64,000 bases of DNA. Source: Megamerina dolium (lineage: Eukaryota; Arthropoda; Insecta; Diptera; Megamerinidae). This document shows positions 32,087 through 43,076 of the stretch, piece after piece. How positions within the stretch are numbered: the first letter of the stretch is position 1; the number at the start of each line of letters is the position of its first letter. The stretch is from positions 22,040,334 to 22,104,333 of the forward strand of contig OY978526.1 of the NCBI GenBank assembly GCA_963854835.1, read 5' to 3'. The notes beneath the pieces were generated by a model. It had not been told where the DNA came from. It made no database searches and was given only the letters and a program-made list of their open reading frames with translations. The translations under genes were made by a program, and so were the position numbers.

Positions 32087-32430
32087 TTAATGATAATTTC
32101 AATTAAGTGAAAGTAAAGCTAGAGATTTTAGCAAGCTTCTTGTAAGAGAAGGATTTTTGATTACATTCAAATTTATCTTAAATACATTGAATGCACTAAA
32201 ACTTTTTTTTAAAACATTTTAAATGTATGAAAATAATGAATTTTTGACATTTTTATTACAATTTGTATAAAAAATGATGTGAAAAGTTGTAAAAGCGGAT
32301 TTCAAAAAACACTCAACATTTTGTTATCTTTAAAATTTTATAAAACTTTAATTTTGAAGCTTTATCGTCAATCCTAGAACTTTTCTAAATTCATCTAAAA
32401 ATATATTTGAATAATATGAGGATCGAAAAT
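32087..32430. other. No gene recognised
   Basis: A+T-rich spacer without recognised features. Confidence 0.4.
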
Positions 32431-32568
32431 GTTGTTGTTGTTGTTGTTGTTGTAGCAGCAAAAATACTGAAATGCTTTGTTTTGTTCCCGTACAAAGCAT
32501 GAATGGACCTTGGTCGATCACGTGGTCGAGTTCCTCCCGGACGTGGACCCGTCCATTCTTGGGAAGCG
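32431..32568 (-). mobile_element. Short CAA-tailed element, copy 4
   Basis: Reverse complement begins gcttcccaagaatggacggg, carries tcgaccacgtgatcga (palindrome with one change, 32514-32529), then gtacgggaacaaaac with partial hairpin arms, and ends gctgctac(aac)n. The 5' start coincides with that of copies 1, 2 and 5. A target duplication is not clear. Confidence 0.78.
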
Positions 32569-32749
32569 TGAATGGAAAATCGAACTGGGACATTGTGGTC
32601 CAATTTACTTGCCTCAAACGTCATAGTCTATAATTTTGAGCTCTTAATAGATCCGATAAAGATAAAAAATAACCCCAGATTCAGATTCCTCAACCCCAAA
32701 AACCCTCAAAACACCGCAGTTACAGGGTTTCACTGCCTCACAATGGAAT

Positions 32750-33235
32750 TTTATAAAAAATATCGAATGTCCTTTAAATGCATTATTTGTCCATCACAAC
32801 CGATTTTAGTCGATTTTGACAGAATGCAGAATTCTCTCTGACGCCAGTTGGAATTCCAAGCGCTGACAGATCCTCCACCGGAGGTTTGATGCTATTTTTC
32901 GCTTGCATGCACAAGCGGGTTCCGAATATAATACTTGCCTTAAGAATGTGCTTTTCGAATGTGTGTTGTTCTTCTTATGATCTGTAGGCTCTCGTCATTG
33001 CGGGAATTAATGGTGGATCTAAGCTAGACAAAGTTCTTCACCACTACCTTGATAACTTAGTTGTCAACAGTGACTTTTGTCCAATATGCCGGGACTCTAA
33101 GTTTATTGCCATCACATACCTTGTCATGCCCTTCTTCTCCACAAGACCCATTCGAAGCGACTTATTTTCTATTTCAGAGAATGCTGCATTGACTGCCAAT
33201 TCAATAAAACTACCAATTTTGTAGGGCAGTCCCCT
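32750..33235 (-). mobile_element. RTE-like LINE 3' fragment, decayed
   Basis: It shares gaccagttt-type landmarks with the copies at 5194 and 60205 (ccatcacaaccgatttt, gacgccagttggaattccaa, ctccaccggaggtt, gcgggttccgaatataa). Further in, tgtcaacagtgacttttgtc and atatgccgggactct match the 60840 region, so it reaches into the RT part. It is heavily decayed and has a deletion relative to 60205-60890. Confidence 0.68.
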
Positions 33236-33600
33236 AATAAGGGGTCAAATTGGAAGTAAATATATTTGGAAATGGTGCTGGGGCAGAAGAATTAATGGGG
33301 ATCGGTAATACATTTCACCACTGTAGTTGCTATTTCTGAGCAATTACGGGGTTATTTATAGATTTTCAGAGTTTTTGAGTTCATATGGTAAGGGAGCACC
33401 CCCAAAAGGAGTAAGTATGTCGAGGAAAAATATTGGATAGGTGAATAAAATGGCTATGTGTGGTGAGAGAGGTGATAAATATGTTCAGGAAATAAATTGG
33501 GTAGCAAATATTAATGGAATGTTTCAACCTACATCATTTTATTCCGGTTAGGGATCGACCTCAAAGGTGTATTTATGTCTTCTGGTGGGCAATAAATTTT
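33236..33600. repeat. Satellite S2 fragment (about 2 monomers)
   Basis: It contains gaagaattaatggggatcgg, catttcaccactgtag, ggggttatttatagatttt and gggagcacccccaaaaggag followed by taagtatgtc, in the same order as the S2 array at 52890-53600. Confidence 0.65.
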
Positions 33601-34518
33601 TATTTACTTTTTTTTGTACTACACCGCCTCATTTACTAGCCATAAACTATATGTATTACAAATAATAATCACAAAAATCAGCAATTATATATAATTATAA
33701 TAAAACAAATACAAAAAAAAAAACAACGTTACTGCTCTGCTGCACTACTCTCTATTGTAATTTATTTTCAGCTTGACTTTAAAACGTTAAATGTCCTAAT
33801 TAGAATTTCAAAAACGATTCATTGATTGCCGGGGCCACATATAACCTAACTGTGCGTACTCGTAGTACTCGTAGTGTGAAAGAAATGCTTTGTTGTTAAT
33901 ACATAAATTAAACATTATTTGATATTGCAGCAATCATTGGTGCATTGCTGACATATTGTCGGGTGTTCATTGTATGTACATATTTGTAATTGCGTTATAA
34001 GAACAGTAGTAGATTGATGTTTGTATTGAATTCTTTTTTATTTTATTCTTCAAACTCTAATGCATACAATTGATTATATTCGTACATAAATGGGTCAGTA
34101 CTTTCATTTGTAATCATAGGAGGAGTACATAATACGTACGTGTGCATATATTATATACATATATGTATGTATGTGTAAAGCGCAATCAAACTGTTCATTA
34201 AATATGTACATGTATGCATACATGGTATGCTATAAATCTCAAGTTTTTAATTAGGTTACATATATCATTTGAATGTCATTATGGAAATTGAAAAGTAAAC
34301 AATAGCTCACCTAATCTAAAAAGTTTGATGAATGGTTTGATAATTATTTTAATTTTTCTTTGGAAATTTTGATAATCGTGGAATGAATATGTCGATTTCT
34401 ATTGCAATAGTGGTAGTTTTTGTAGTTAGTTTGTGCATAAGGGCCTCTGCTCGAAACCTAGAAAATGCTTTCAAATGAACTCTTTGACAAAACTACAATG
34501 AAAATGTAATGTGAGGAG
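33601..34518. other. No gene recognised
   Basis: A+T-rich with short (TA/TG) tracts near 34150. Nothing recognised. Confidence 0.45.
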
Positions 34519-34548
34519 TTCTTTCTTTCGGAATAGACTATTGAAAAT

Positions 34549-35149
34549 GGACCTAATTGAAATTAAGGAAAGCAAATCATGTTTTGTTTCTTTCAAATGT
34601 CTCATTTTCATACAATTTTCATATTTCTACTTACAGTGTAATTTTATAAAAAGGTACGAATGTCATTTAACGGTCTTATTTGGCCATCACAACCGATTTT
34701 GATCGATTTTAACAGAATGCAGTAGTGGATGCCGTGCGTTGGCCATCTGATCTGTAGGTCGTGGGTTCAATCCCCGGCTGAAGCATAACAAAATTTGATA
34801 TCGAAAAGATTTTTCTTTCCCGGCAGTAACAATTTGCCAAAAATGCTTCTTAAAAGAGCTCTGTGACAAAACTAAGTTAAAGTGATGTCACAAAGCTTCT
34901 GACGTTCGGAACCGGCTAATATAAGTAGGTCCCTTCTAATGCTGTCCAAATTTAACACGCACAACAGTATTGGAAGAGAAGCTAGGTGGTATCACAATGG
35001 GCCTTTCTGGCCTAAGTGTGTCCTCTCAGAGAGAGGGCAAACCCATAACCTAATCTAACAGAATGCAGAATGCTCTCGGACGCCAGTTACAATCCCAAGT
35101 GCTGACAGGTTCTCCACCGGAGGTTGGGTGTTCTTTTTCGCTTGCGTCC
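34549..35149 (-). mobile_element. RTE-like LINE fragment interrupted by a SINE, bracketed by 30-bp repeats
   Basis: The LINE pieces at 34636-34722 (ccatcacaaccgattttgat) and 35069-35149 (gacgccagttacaatccc, ctccaccggaggttggg) are contiguous once the SINE is removed, as comparison with 32770-32890 shows. An exact 30-bp direct repeat (34519-34548 and 35150-35179, beginning ttctttctttcggaatagac) brackets the block. It could be the target duplication of the LINE. The segment 34549-34635 has no match in the other copies. Confidence 0.65.
34723..35055 (+). mobile_element. SINE subfamily B (copy 5) inside an RTE-like LINE
   Basis: It is flanked by an exact 13-bp duplication taacagaatgcag (34710-34722 and 35056-35068). 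The head lost about 15 nt covering the A-box (gccgt joins gcgtt), and the body lost part around ttcgaacggtacccacc. The B-box region gggttcaatccccgg and the B-type 3' end (ggtggtatcacaatgggcc ... cataacctaatc) are kept. Confidence 0.9.
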
Positions 35150-35179
35150 TTCTTTCTTTCGGAATAGACTATTGAAAAT

Positions 35180-35619
35180 TAATGGTTTTTTTTTGAAGAT
35201 GTTAAATGGTACACATTTTTAATTTTCATATAAAATTTTCAATTTTTTAAAACATTGAAATGTTCAAAAACAACCAAAGAATTTTAAAAATTCAGATATT
35301 TTGTAGCATGCGTTGATCAAGGAAAAAATTTTCAGAGCTAAACAACAACAACAACAACTGTATCAATAACTACAAAGCTTCTTACAAATTATAATGACCA
35401 AATACTTATTTTTCGAATAACGAGGTTCAAGATTCTATGTCAAATTCAAATTCAAATTCAAAATTCAGTTACAAATTGATGTGACCACCATTTTTCAAAT
35501 GTATTTGGACCTAATAAATTCGAAAATTGTTTTGAAAGGAATTTTTTGTTGTCGAATTTTCGAGATATATAAATTTCTTTGACGTCCTACATCGTGGGTA
35601 CGGAATAGATCACTCATTA
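35180..35619. other. No gene recognised
   Basis: A+T-rich, with a short (aac)n run at 35342-35357 and no other recognised feature. Confidence 0.4.
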
Positions 35620-36010
35620 GGTTAGGTTAGGTTGAGGCGGCTCACTTAGGACAAATGAGGCCTATTGTGATTCCGCAGGTGGGCTACCCCATTTTTCTTA
35701 GGAACCAATCCGAGTTTCAGGTAAAGCGTAAAATATTACTCAGCTGACCAGTGGCGTAGCCTGGGGAGGAGATCAAGGGGACAAAGCCTCCCTTGGCCGA
35801 TGGACTTGTTAAAAAAGAAAAATAATATATTGATATTTAAAAATAATTGATTTATTTTTTTCCTTATACATATTTTTAATCTTATCCCCGCTCTAGCCAA
35901 AATCATGACTCCGCCATGCAGCTGACAGTGACCCAGCTCGGCGTGGTTACGAATAAAGTGACTGCCCAGATGAGTTATTCTTCACTCATTAGTTGGAATA
36001 CATGTTAGAA
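35620..36010 (-). mobile_element. LINE 3' UTR fragment ending in taacc repeats, split by a MITE
   Basis: The 3' end on the minus strand is ..aacctaacctaaccta. The preceding sequence (aatcacaataggcctca, tgtcctaagtgagcc) is homologous to the 3' end of subfamily B SINEs and to 58935-59013. The hAT-type MITE at 35749-35918 interrupts it. No coding part is visible. Confidence 0.6.
35749..35918. mobile_element. hAT-type MITE, 170 bp
   Basis: Exact 8-bp target duplication cagctgac (35741-35748 and 35919-35926). The left end is cagtggcgtagcc, and the reverse complement of the right end is catggcggagtcatg, an imperfect inverted repeat of the CAGTGGCG type common in hAT elements. There is no coding capacity. 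Confidence 0.8.
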
Positions 36011-36345
36011 GGGCTGCCCTACAATATCGATGCAATAGAATTAACTCCCAGGGTATCTCACCGACCCCCAATCATTCTGACCCTCATTCGTTTCGTTACT
36101 AAACAAACATACATAGGAAGCAGTGAGAGCAAAATTTATTAAAAAAATCTAATTTTGTTATTATTATGAATATTTTGTGCTTTCTGTAAAGAGTCAAAAG
36201 AGCCCAGCTCACCTTCGTATTGGGCAGCGTGTTGTATTGTTGATATTATATGAGTAACTACAAATACAAATGTAATTTACATATATTTATAATCATTTTT
36301 CTTGTTTCCTACAAAAACTTAATGCAATATGCTTCGAATGTACAT

Positions 36346-36749
36346 TAGGGTGGTCCTTATAATAAGATGAACGATTTTTTCAGTGACACTCCTTAAATTG
36401 GGAATACCACAGTCAAGTATATGACATATAAATTTTGGTCCCGATGAAGATGGTTAAGGGGGGTGTCGCACAAGGGTCCAAATTCAGATTCCTTAACCGT
36501 CTCCAAGTCAGAACTAAAATTGATGTGATATCTTCGAATATAGTAGTATCGAGGTTGGGTATTAGATAAAAAAATTACTATTAATTTTTTGAGTCTTCAT
36601 AGGATAACCTGAACTTTGATCCCTGCGCGACACGCCCTAACCATCTCCAATCGGGACCAAAATTTATATGTGATATCATTGAAAGTGGTATTACCAATTG
36701 TGAGGGTGACCCTAAAAAAATTGTTAGTTTGATTTTAAAGACCACCCTA
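36346..36749. mobile_element. Foldback MITE with hAT-type 8-bp target duplication, 404 bp
   Basis: The ends are tagggtggtc (36346) and its complement gaccacccta (36740-36749). They are flanked by an 8-bp duplication atgtacat (36338-36345 and 36750-36757), itself a palindrome. The two halves are long imperfect inverted repeats: catataaattttggtcccga with gatggttaaggg on the left has its complement on the right. It is non-coding. Confidence 0.85.
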
Positions 36750-36757
36750 ATGTACAT

Positions 36758-37939
36758 ATGTAATATATATTATATTAATTTGCACATTTATTTAATTTTT
36801 CTCATATGACACAACATACATATGCGCAGTATAAAAATGATGAATAATATTGAAAATGGTTCGTGATTACAAATAAAATAATGAGCTTATGGATGAGCAT
36901 CATAGCATCGCAATATATGCTGATGATATTTCTATAAATACATATGGGAATTTCCAGGAGAAAGTCTGAAAAGAAATTTCTAAAAATAATGACGCTGGAG
37001 AAACCTATATGAATATTACTATGGACGTGTGTGGATAGGTCAACTCAAAAATTGATACATCTTTGTGTCATATTATGGGTCATTAAAGACGAATGAATCA
37101 CTCGTTCGTTTACAACAATTTCGCCCAAATATTGGACAGTTTTAGTGCTACACAAACATTCAAAATTAATGTCAAATACTTGAGTTTTCTTTTTTTTTTA
37201 GTATTTTTGGGTACGGATGTCACTACTGTGACCGGGTAAATTGCCATATCTGTTTAAGAACTCTTTTTTTCCCCTTTTTACACATGACAAAGCAACTCAA
37301 CTTGGTAATTTTTAAATATAATTACAAATCCACTGTAATCATATTTGCACACGATTAATGTGATTAAATTCAATTTATGAAAAACATGAACAATAATGTG
37401 ATGAATATGAATATACCACTTGTGACACTGTTGGGTATGTTTTAATGTAAATCAACTCACATATGGTATATAAGGTATAGTATATAAGAAAATTCTGATT
37501 AGGCTAAGAGCATATAATAAAATCAATTGTGACAGAAATGACACCTACATATGTACATTATACAATATAATGGTGACAATGAAACTGCTGATTACACACT
37601 AATTTATGTTTAGAGTAGAGCGGCTCAAATGACCGCTGAAACTTTATAGACGATAATGACATCCTTTTTATTCATGAAATTTTATTACACAACATTTTAT
37701 ATTGCTACTTAGTATGACATATAACCATATACATATGTAGAATGATTCAGTAATTGCCAGTAATTTTATGATGAGTGAATGATGTTCTACGATATGAAGT
37801 TAAGCTTTAATGTGACTTTGTCACACACACACACACACACACACACAATACTTTGGGTTTTCTTTTTCTCTTTGTTATTCGTTTGGAATAAATAAGTTGT
37901 GACGTCCGCAAGCAAATTAAATAGTGAAGTATTTGGTGT
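36758..37939. other. No gene; (CA)n microsatellite
   Basis: A+T-rich. A (CA)n run lies at about 37823-37847 and a gtgacgtccg motif at 37899-37908. No supported ORF. Confidence 0.45.
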
Positions 37940-38825
37940 CCTGCATTAATGTCGACAATTTTTGCAATAATGTCGAATTTTGTCATATGGTAACACACAT
38001 GTTGCGACATTATTGCAAAATGTGCACTTTTGCACAATTTCATTTGGACATTGTCGCAAATCGAGAACAATAATCTTATTTCTTCGACATTATTTCACTT
38101 GTTTCACTTACAATAATGTCGAAAAAGCATGATGAGCTGAGATCAAGTAAATATTGAATTTTTATATGAAAATTTTGTTTGATATTATTTCAATTTTTTT
38201 TGCATGAATGTCGAAAAAGTGCCAAAATGTATTTTCGACATTATTGCAAACAATTTTCGATATTAATTATTTTTTTATTCGATTATTTTTTTTATTTTTT
38301 TGTTCGATTATTACTTTGCATTAATGTCGAAAAATTGGCAAAATGTATTTTCGACATTATTGCAAACAATCTTCGATATTAATTAGTTTTTTATTCGATT
38401 ATTTTTTTGTTCGATTATTTACGACATTATTGCAAAATTTCATTTAGACATTATTCCATAATTTTTGCAATAATGTCGCAAATCGAGAACAATAAACTTA
38501 TTTCTTTGACATTTCACTTTTTTCGCTTACAATAATGCCGAAAAAGCATGATGAGCTGAGATCAAGTAAATATTGAATTTTCATATGAAAATTTTGTTTG
38601 ATATTATTTCAATTTTTTTTGCATTAATGTCGAAAAAGTGGCAAAATCTATTTTCGACATTATTGCAAAACAATTTTCGATATTTTCGACATTATTGCAA
38701 ACAATTTTCGATATCAATTATTTTTTTATTCGATTATTTTTTTGTTCGATTATTTGTTTGCATTAATGTCGAAAAAGTGCCAAATTGTATTTTCGACATT
38801 ATTGCAAACAATTTTCGATATTAAT
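37940..38825. repeat. Array of hairpins built on TTTCGACATTATTGCAA
   Basis: The motif cgacattattgcaa and its complement ttgcaataatgtcg alternate many times. The recurrent unit is tttgcattaatgtcgaaaa, a spacer of about 15 nt, then ttttcgacattattgcaa. Its two arms pair over about 18 bp with one mismatch. A larger unit is duplicated about 420 bp apart: cttacaataatg[t/c]cgaaaaag with gcatgatgagctgagatc at about 38109 and 38529. It has no coding value. Confidence 0.8.
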
Positions 38826-39859
38826 TCATTCGAACTTTATCATTTACAAGATTAAAATAGTATTGTTAGAAACGTATCAATTTAATTTGCTGTGTTACCA
38901 CAACTCATACTAATTCGTAAAAGATTAACACATAAGTAGTTAATACTTATCGTATGTATAGAACACTCCATTCATATTAGTATGAGCCCATTATGCCCAC
39001 TTTAAATGTGAATTAATCACGCTCTATGAGGAAACTGAATATCCGACGACCATTCTATCGACAGACTGATTGAACGTCGAATATGTTTTAGTTGTTGAGA
39101 TTTTAATCGTTAGATCACACGCAAACTTGAATGAATCAACTTGAGTATGCAAAATTATATAGCAGCCGCTGCTGGTATGTGTTCATGTGTTCTGTTCATA
39201 GGTACATATTACATGAAGAAAAATAACAGGGCAGTTCATTTTTACTCGTCTCTTTCATTAGAATTGCTTGTTAACTCTTGCTTTGGCATCAAATGCCACA
39301 AAGAAAAAGTTAAAAAAGGAAAGAAAAAATGATGAAATATTCTAAGGTGTGGTTGGTTGGTGGGTTGTTTGTTAGTTGGCTGTAAAACCGTTATTTTATG
39401 AAGCTTGTTTGGTGTAAATGATGAAAAATGATTACTGTCCTCCTTCTTGTTGTTGTTTGTAATTGTTGCTATCATTATTCTATTGAATCGAAAAGTAATA
39501 AATATTTGTAGAATTTCTTCGATAAGATTTATTTTGGCATAAAAATCATTTTCAGGTTAATACACTCATTACCAAGATGCATAAATTCCAAGTATGAAAG
39601 AGAAATAAATTAATTGACTAATTGTGACGTTCACACATAAAAATTGTTATTGGTAGTGGTGGGCTATTATGTACTACTACATACAAAGCACAAAAGTACA
39701 CATATTCACATTTATAAGCAAATGTTAAGTAAACAAATAGCAATTTATTTATTTTAATTCTATGGAAAAACAAAAACCAATGTAGAAGCACAGCAAAATT
39801 ATGGCTGTGATTCTAATTAATATTACTTTTTTATATTTTCAATCAGTGACTGTTAAAAG

Positions 39860-39897
<38 letters not shown>

Positions 39898-40683
39898 TGC
39901 AAAACGTAATTCTTTAATTTCACTCCAAGAATTTATAGAGTAATTATATTCTTGGCACGGCTTGATTCTGTTGTTGTTGCTGCTGCTGCTGCTGCTGTTC
40001 GTTGTTGTTTATAAAAGCTTTATTCTTTTTGATGAATTGGAAATAATTTATTTTCCTAATCGCACAATATGAAACTCGTAAAGGTGTGTGTTTATGCGAA
40101 TATAAAATAAAGTGAACAATTATAAATATGTATAAGCAAATTTGTGGCATCAATATTAAGTGATGAAAAATTTATATGAACAAGTTTTGTGATTCGAGTG
40201 TATTATTTAATTTGCCTAGAGTTGGCTTTAGGGAAATTATTAATGGTCAAAATGTTGCAAGTGTTGCCAACAGAAGTTGAAGAAAAAATACAACAACAAA
40301 ATGATATAATAATTATTTAATTACATAGTGCATAGAGCAAAAAAATTAAACATTTAATCTGAACTTTGGCTATCTGCGTGCCTTCGGCCACCATAAGTAT
40401 GGTCGCAAGCAAATTTAGTCTGTAATACTTTTTTATTATCATTATTATTTTATTATTTTGTTTATTGTGTGTAACTGTACATTCTTTAGCTCATCTTTTT
40501 GCAAAGTTATAATTTTTGTAACTTGAATTTTATGCACACGGAAATATTTACAATTTTGTCAACACAGTTTGACAATTCCCATCTGTCAAGCTATAAATAT
40601 CCCCATCGAAAGATCTTATGCGGCAAAAAAAAACACCCGATATTATTATTTTTTTAAATTTTTAATCATTTCTATTGGAGTTA
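38826..40683. other. No gene; microsatellites
   Basis: A+T-rich with a (GA)n run at 39866-39893 and a (TTG/CTG)n run at 39970-40008. TTA at 40681-40683 is the target site of the next element. Confidence 0.45.
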
Positions 40684-41193
40684 TAGCCTAGACAGACGGC
40701 AGCCTGATTCCGGATTATCGGCGCACTTAATCCGAATAACCTGACAGACGGCAGTATTGCGGATTAACTAAACGACTGATTGCTGTTTTATTAGGTCTGC
40801 TCACTTACATTACTATCACTATCAATTTCTGTCATCTGTCACTCTCGATATGAGAAAATCTACAAGAAGTACGTGAACTGAAAACTATCAGAAACTTGTT
40901 AATTGATATTCACAGTTCGTAATTGACAGCTGGATTTATTTTTTCGCCAAAGCTTTTCATGTTAACAATTGTTGAAAGTTTTTTGTTAGCGAACATACCT
41001 AATATTTTGTAAAATGGATCGAGAAAAATTCACAATAGACAATTATCAGCAGTGTTGCCATCGCAAATTGCCCTAATAATCTTTTATTTTGAGAATTAAC
41101 TCATAGAGTTTATGCGGATTAGCTGCAGTTAATGCCCGAGTTAATACGAATTAACTCGGTAATCCGGAATTAGGCTGCCGTCTGTATAGGCTA
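40684..41193. mobile_element. PIF/Harbinger-like MITE, 510 bp, TTA target duplication
   Basis: Inverted ends tagccta[g/t]acagacggcag (40684 on; complement ends at 41193) extend about 37 bp with few mismatches. They are flanked by TTA (40681-40683 and 41194-41196), the 3-bp target typical of PIF/Harbinger. A subterminal direct repeat acagacggcag..cggatta occurs again at 40743-40766. Inside, ATGGATCGAGAAAAATTC (about 41013) starts a short frame MDREKFTIDNYQQ. That resembles the first residues of MADF-type accessory proteins of autonomous Harbingers. The MADF link is inference. Confidence 0.75.
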
Positions 41194-41695
41194 TTAGAGG
41201 CAACGAGCTGGCGGATAGGCTTGCCAGGAATGGAGCAGCAACACCCTTTGTTTGACCAGAACCCTTCTGTGGTCTGGGCAAAGGAGCTTTATCCATGCTC
41301 ATTAAAAGGATTTCTGAATAATCAGAAAGACAATCATACTGAAAAAACCTACCAGGGTTGTCCCAATCCAAAACACTTTTAGGGACCTATAACCTAAAAC
41401 GATTTGAGGAATGTATCAATTTAAACAAGAATCATCACGGGAAATCTTCTCGGATAAAACCTGCCGACATTGCAGGGAGGAAAATGGAACTGCAAAACAT
41501 GTGTTGGGAACGTGCCCAGCACCTATGCACACAAGAAAGAAAAACTTCGGGGAATTTATAATACCGGAAAATCTGCTGTAGTCCGTTAGGGTAGGATCTA
41601 TACTAAACTTCCTTATGAATGCTGGACTTAGAGAAATACTCTAGTCCATGATGGGGTGCACAATAGGCCTAGGGTCAAAGCGCAATACAACCCTC

Positions 41696-41750
<55 letters not shown>
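41194..41750 (+). pseudogene. I-type LINE 3' fragment ending in (TAA)n
   Basis: Plus-strand coding remnants are GNELADRLARNGAATPF (end of RNase H), then PEPFCGLGKGALSMLI, then CRHCREENGTAKHVLGTCPA (41462-41524, a C-x2-C-x8-H-x4-C knuckle found at the C-terminus of I-type pol proteins). A 3' UTR (gggtgcacaataggcctagg) leads straight into (TAA)n at 41696-41750, the kind of tail I elements carry. Frameshifts and stops are present, and the 5' part is missing. Confidence 0.78.
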
Positions 41751-43076
41751 CATTTATATAATTTGATATTTCATACTATTTTTGGAACATATCCACAAGA
41801 AGTAACGACATTCAATACTGGAAATCCACTTCTTTGACAAAATTCGAAAATTCGAAATTAGTAAAAATCGAAGATTAGTATTAAAATTGCATAACATTTT
41901 GCCTATTAGTCATTGAGTTGCATTCAGTTTTAGTGACATCTTAAACGATGTGTTACGATATAACATATTGTGTAGATGGACACTTTGATATAAAAGTTTT
42001 TCAATTGTACGTACATACGTACGTACGATACACATGCTTACATATGTTGGTAGCTTGGTAAAACTTTTGCTAATAGTAGTAGCTGTTGTTGTTGCTAATG
42101 CTTATTCCTTTGGCAATTGTCAATACCAATGGACTTGTTTTTATCTTGACACTTGGTAACTTGTTAGACAAATGTCTTTTAGTTGTTGTTGTTGTTATTT
42201 TGTAATTTCCTTTTTTTCATTTTGTTTCTTTTCTTTTCATTTCTATACTGCATAGTCGTATCCATTATATCTTTGTGTATATTGTTACTTATAGCTTTCG
42301 CTTTTATTTATCTAAAATAGTAGGTACTGTGAGTGACACCATAAATGGACATTTTGCTTTTGCTTGAGATGTTTTGTATTAGTTTTTCTTTAATTCACAA
42401 TGCAGTGATATTTTTTTTTTTCATAAAATATACTACGCAATACCTTTTCCTTTTTTTAAGTAAGTACATTGGTACCTATTTAAATATGTATTTTATTTTA
42501 TTTGCACATTTTATTTATTTATTTATTTTATTTTATTTTGAAAGCCTTCTCGTCGTATTTTTATTGTTGGTACATGGATACGTTTTATTATTTATTTATT
42601 AGTATCTCTTCTTTTATCTACCTTTTTGCAAAATAATATGTATATATGTCTAGAAAAAATATCTATAGTTGTTGTTGTTACTGCTACTGCCGTCGTTTTT
42701 ATTATTGTGACAGTTGTTGGTAAAATCGTTTGTAATTGTGTGCGAATTTTTTACAGTTTAGATTGAATCATTGTACAAGTTCCAAGTTTTCTCACAATTT
42801 GTTGTTGTTGTTGCTGTTGTTTGTTTTCATGGATATTGTCGTTGTTTTTTTTTTCTTCCCCCTTTTGCACAAAAATTAACACTGTGCATATGTATTGATG
42901 TAGATATGTGTATGTGTGTGCTTATACTTTGAACCAAGTAAAGTTTTGCGCAATTGTGTGGCAAAATAGACTTTAAACATGATTTCTTATCGATGCTACT
43001 TACAAAAGTAAAGTACGTGATTTAAATAAGGACATGTCCCGAATAAGTTGCATACCTACGAGTACATATGTACGTA
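41751..43076. other. No gene recognised
   Basis: A+T-rich with several short (TTG)n runs and long T-tracts. The Leu/Phe-rich frame near 42345 is low-complexity translation. Confidence 0.45.

Noticed and set aside
37940..38825. CRISPR-like or direct-repeat array
   Set aside because: Repeats are irregularly spaced and alternate in orientation, spacers are themselves repeated, and the host is eukaryotic.
42345..42602. 85-codon hydrophobic frame
   Set aside because: Phe/Leu/Ile-rich translation of T-rich sequence, with no conserved motif.
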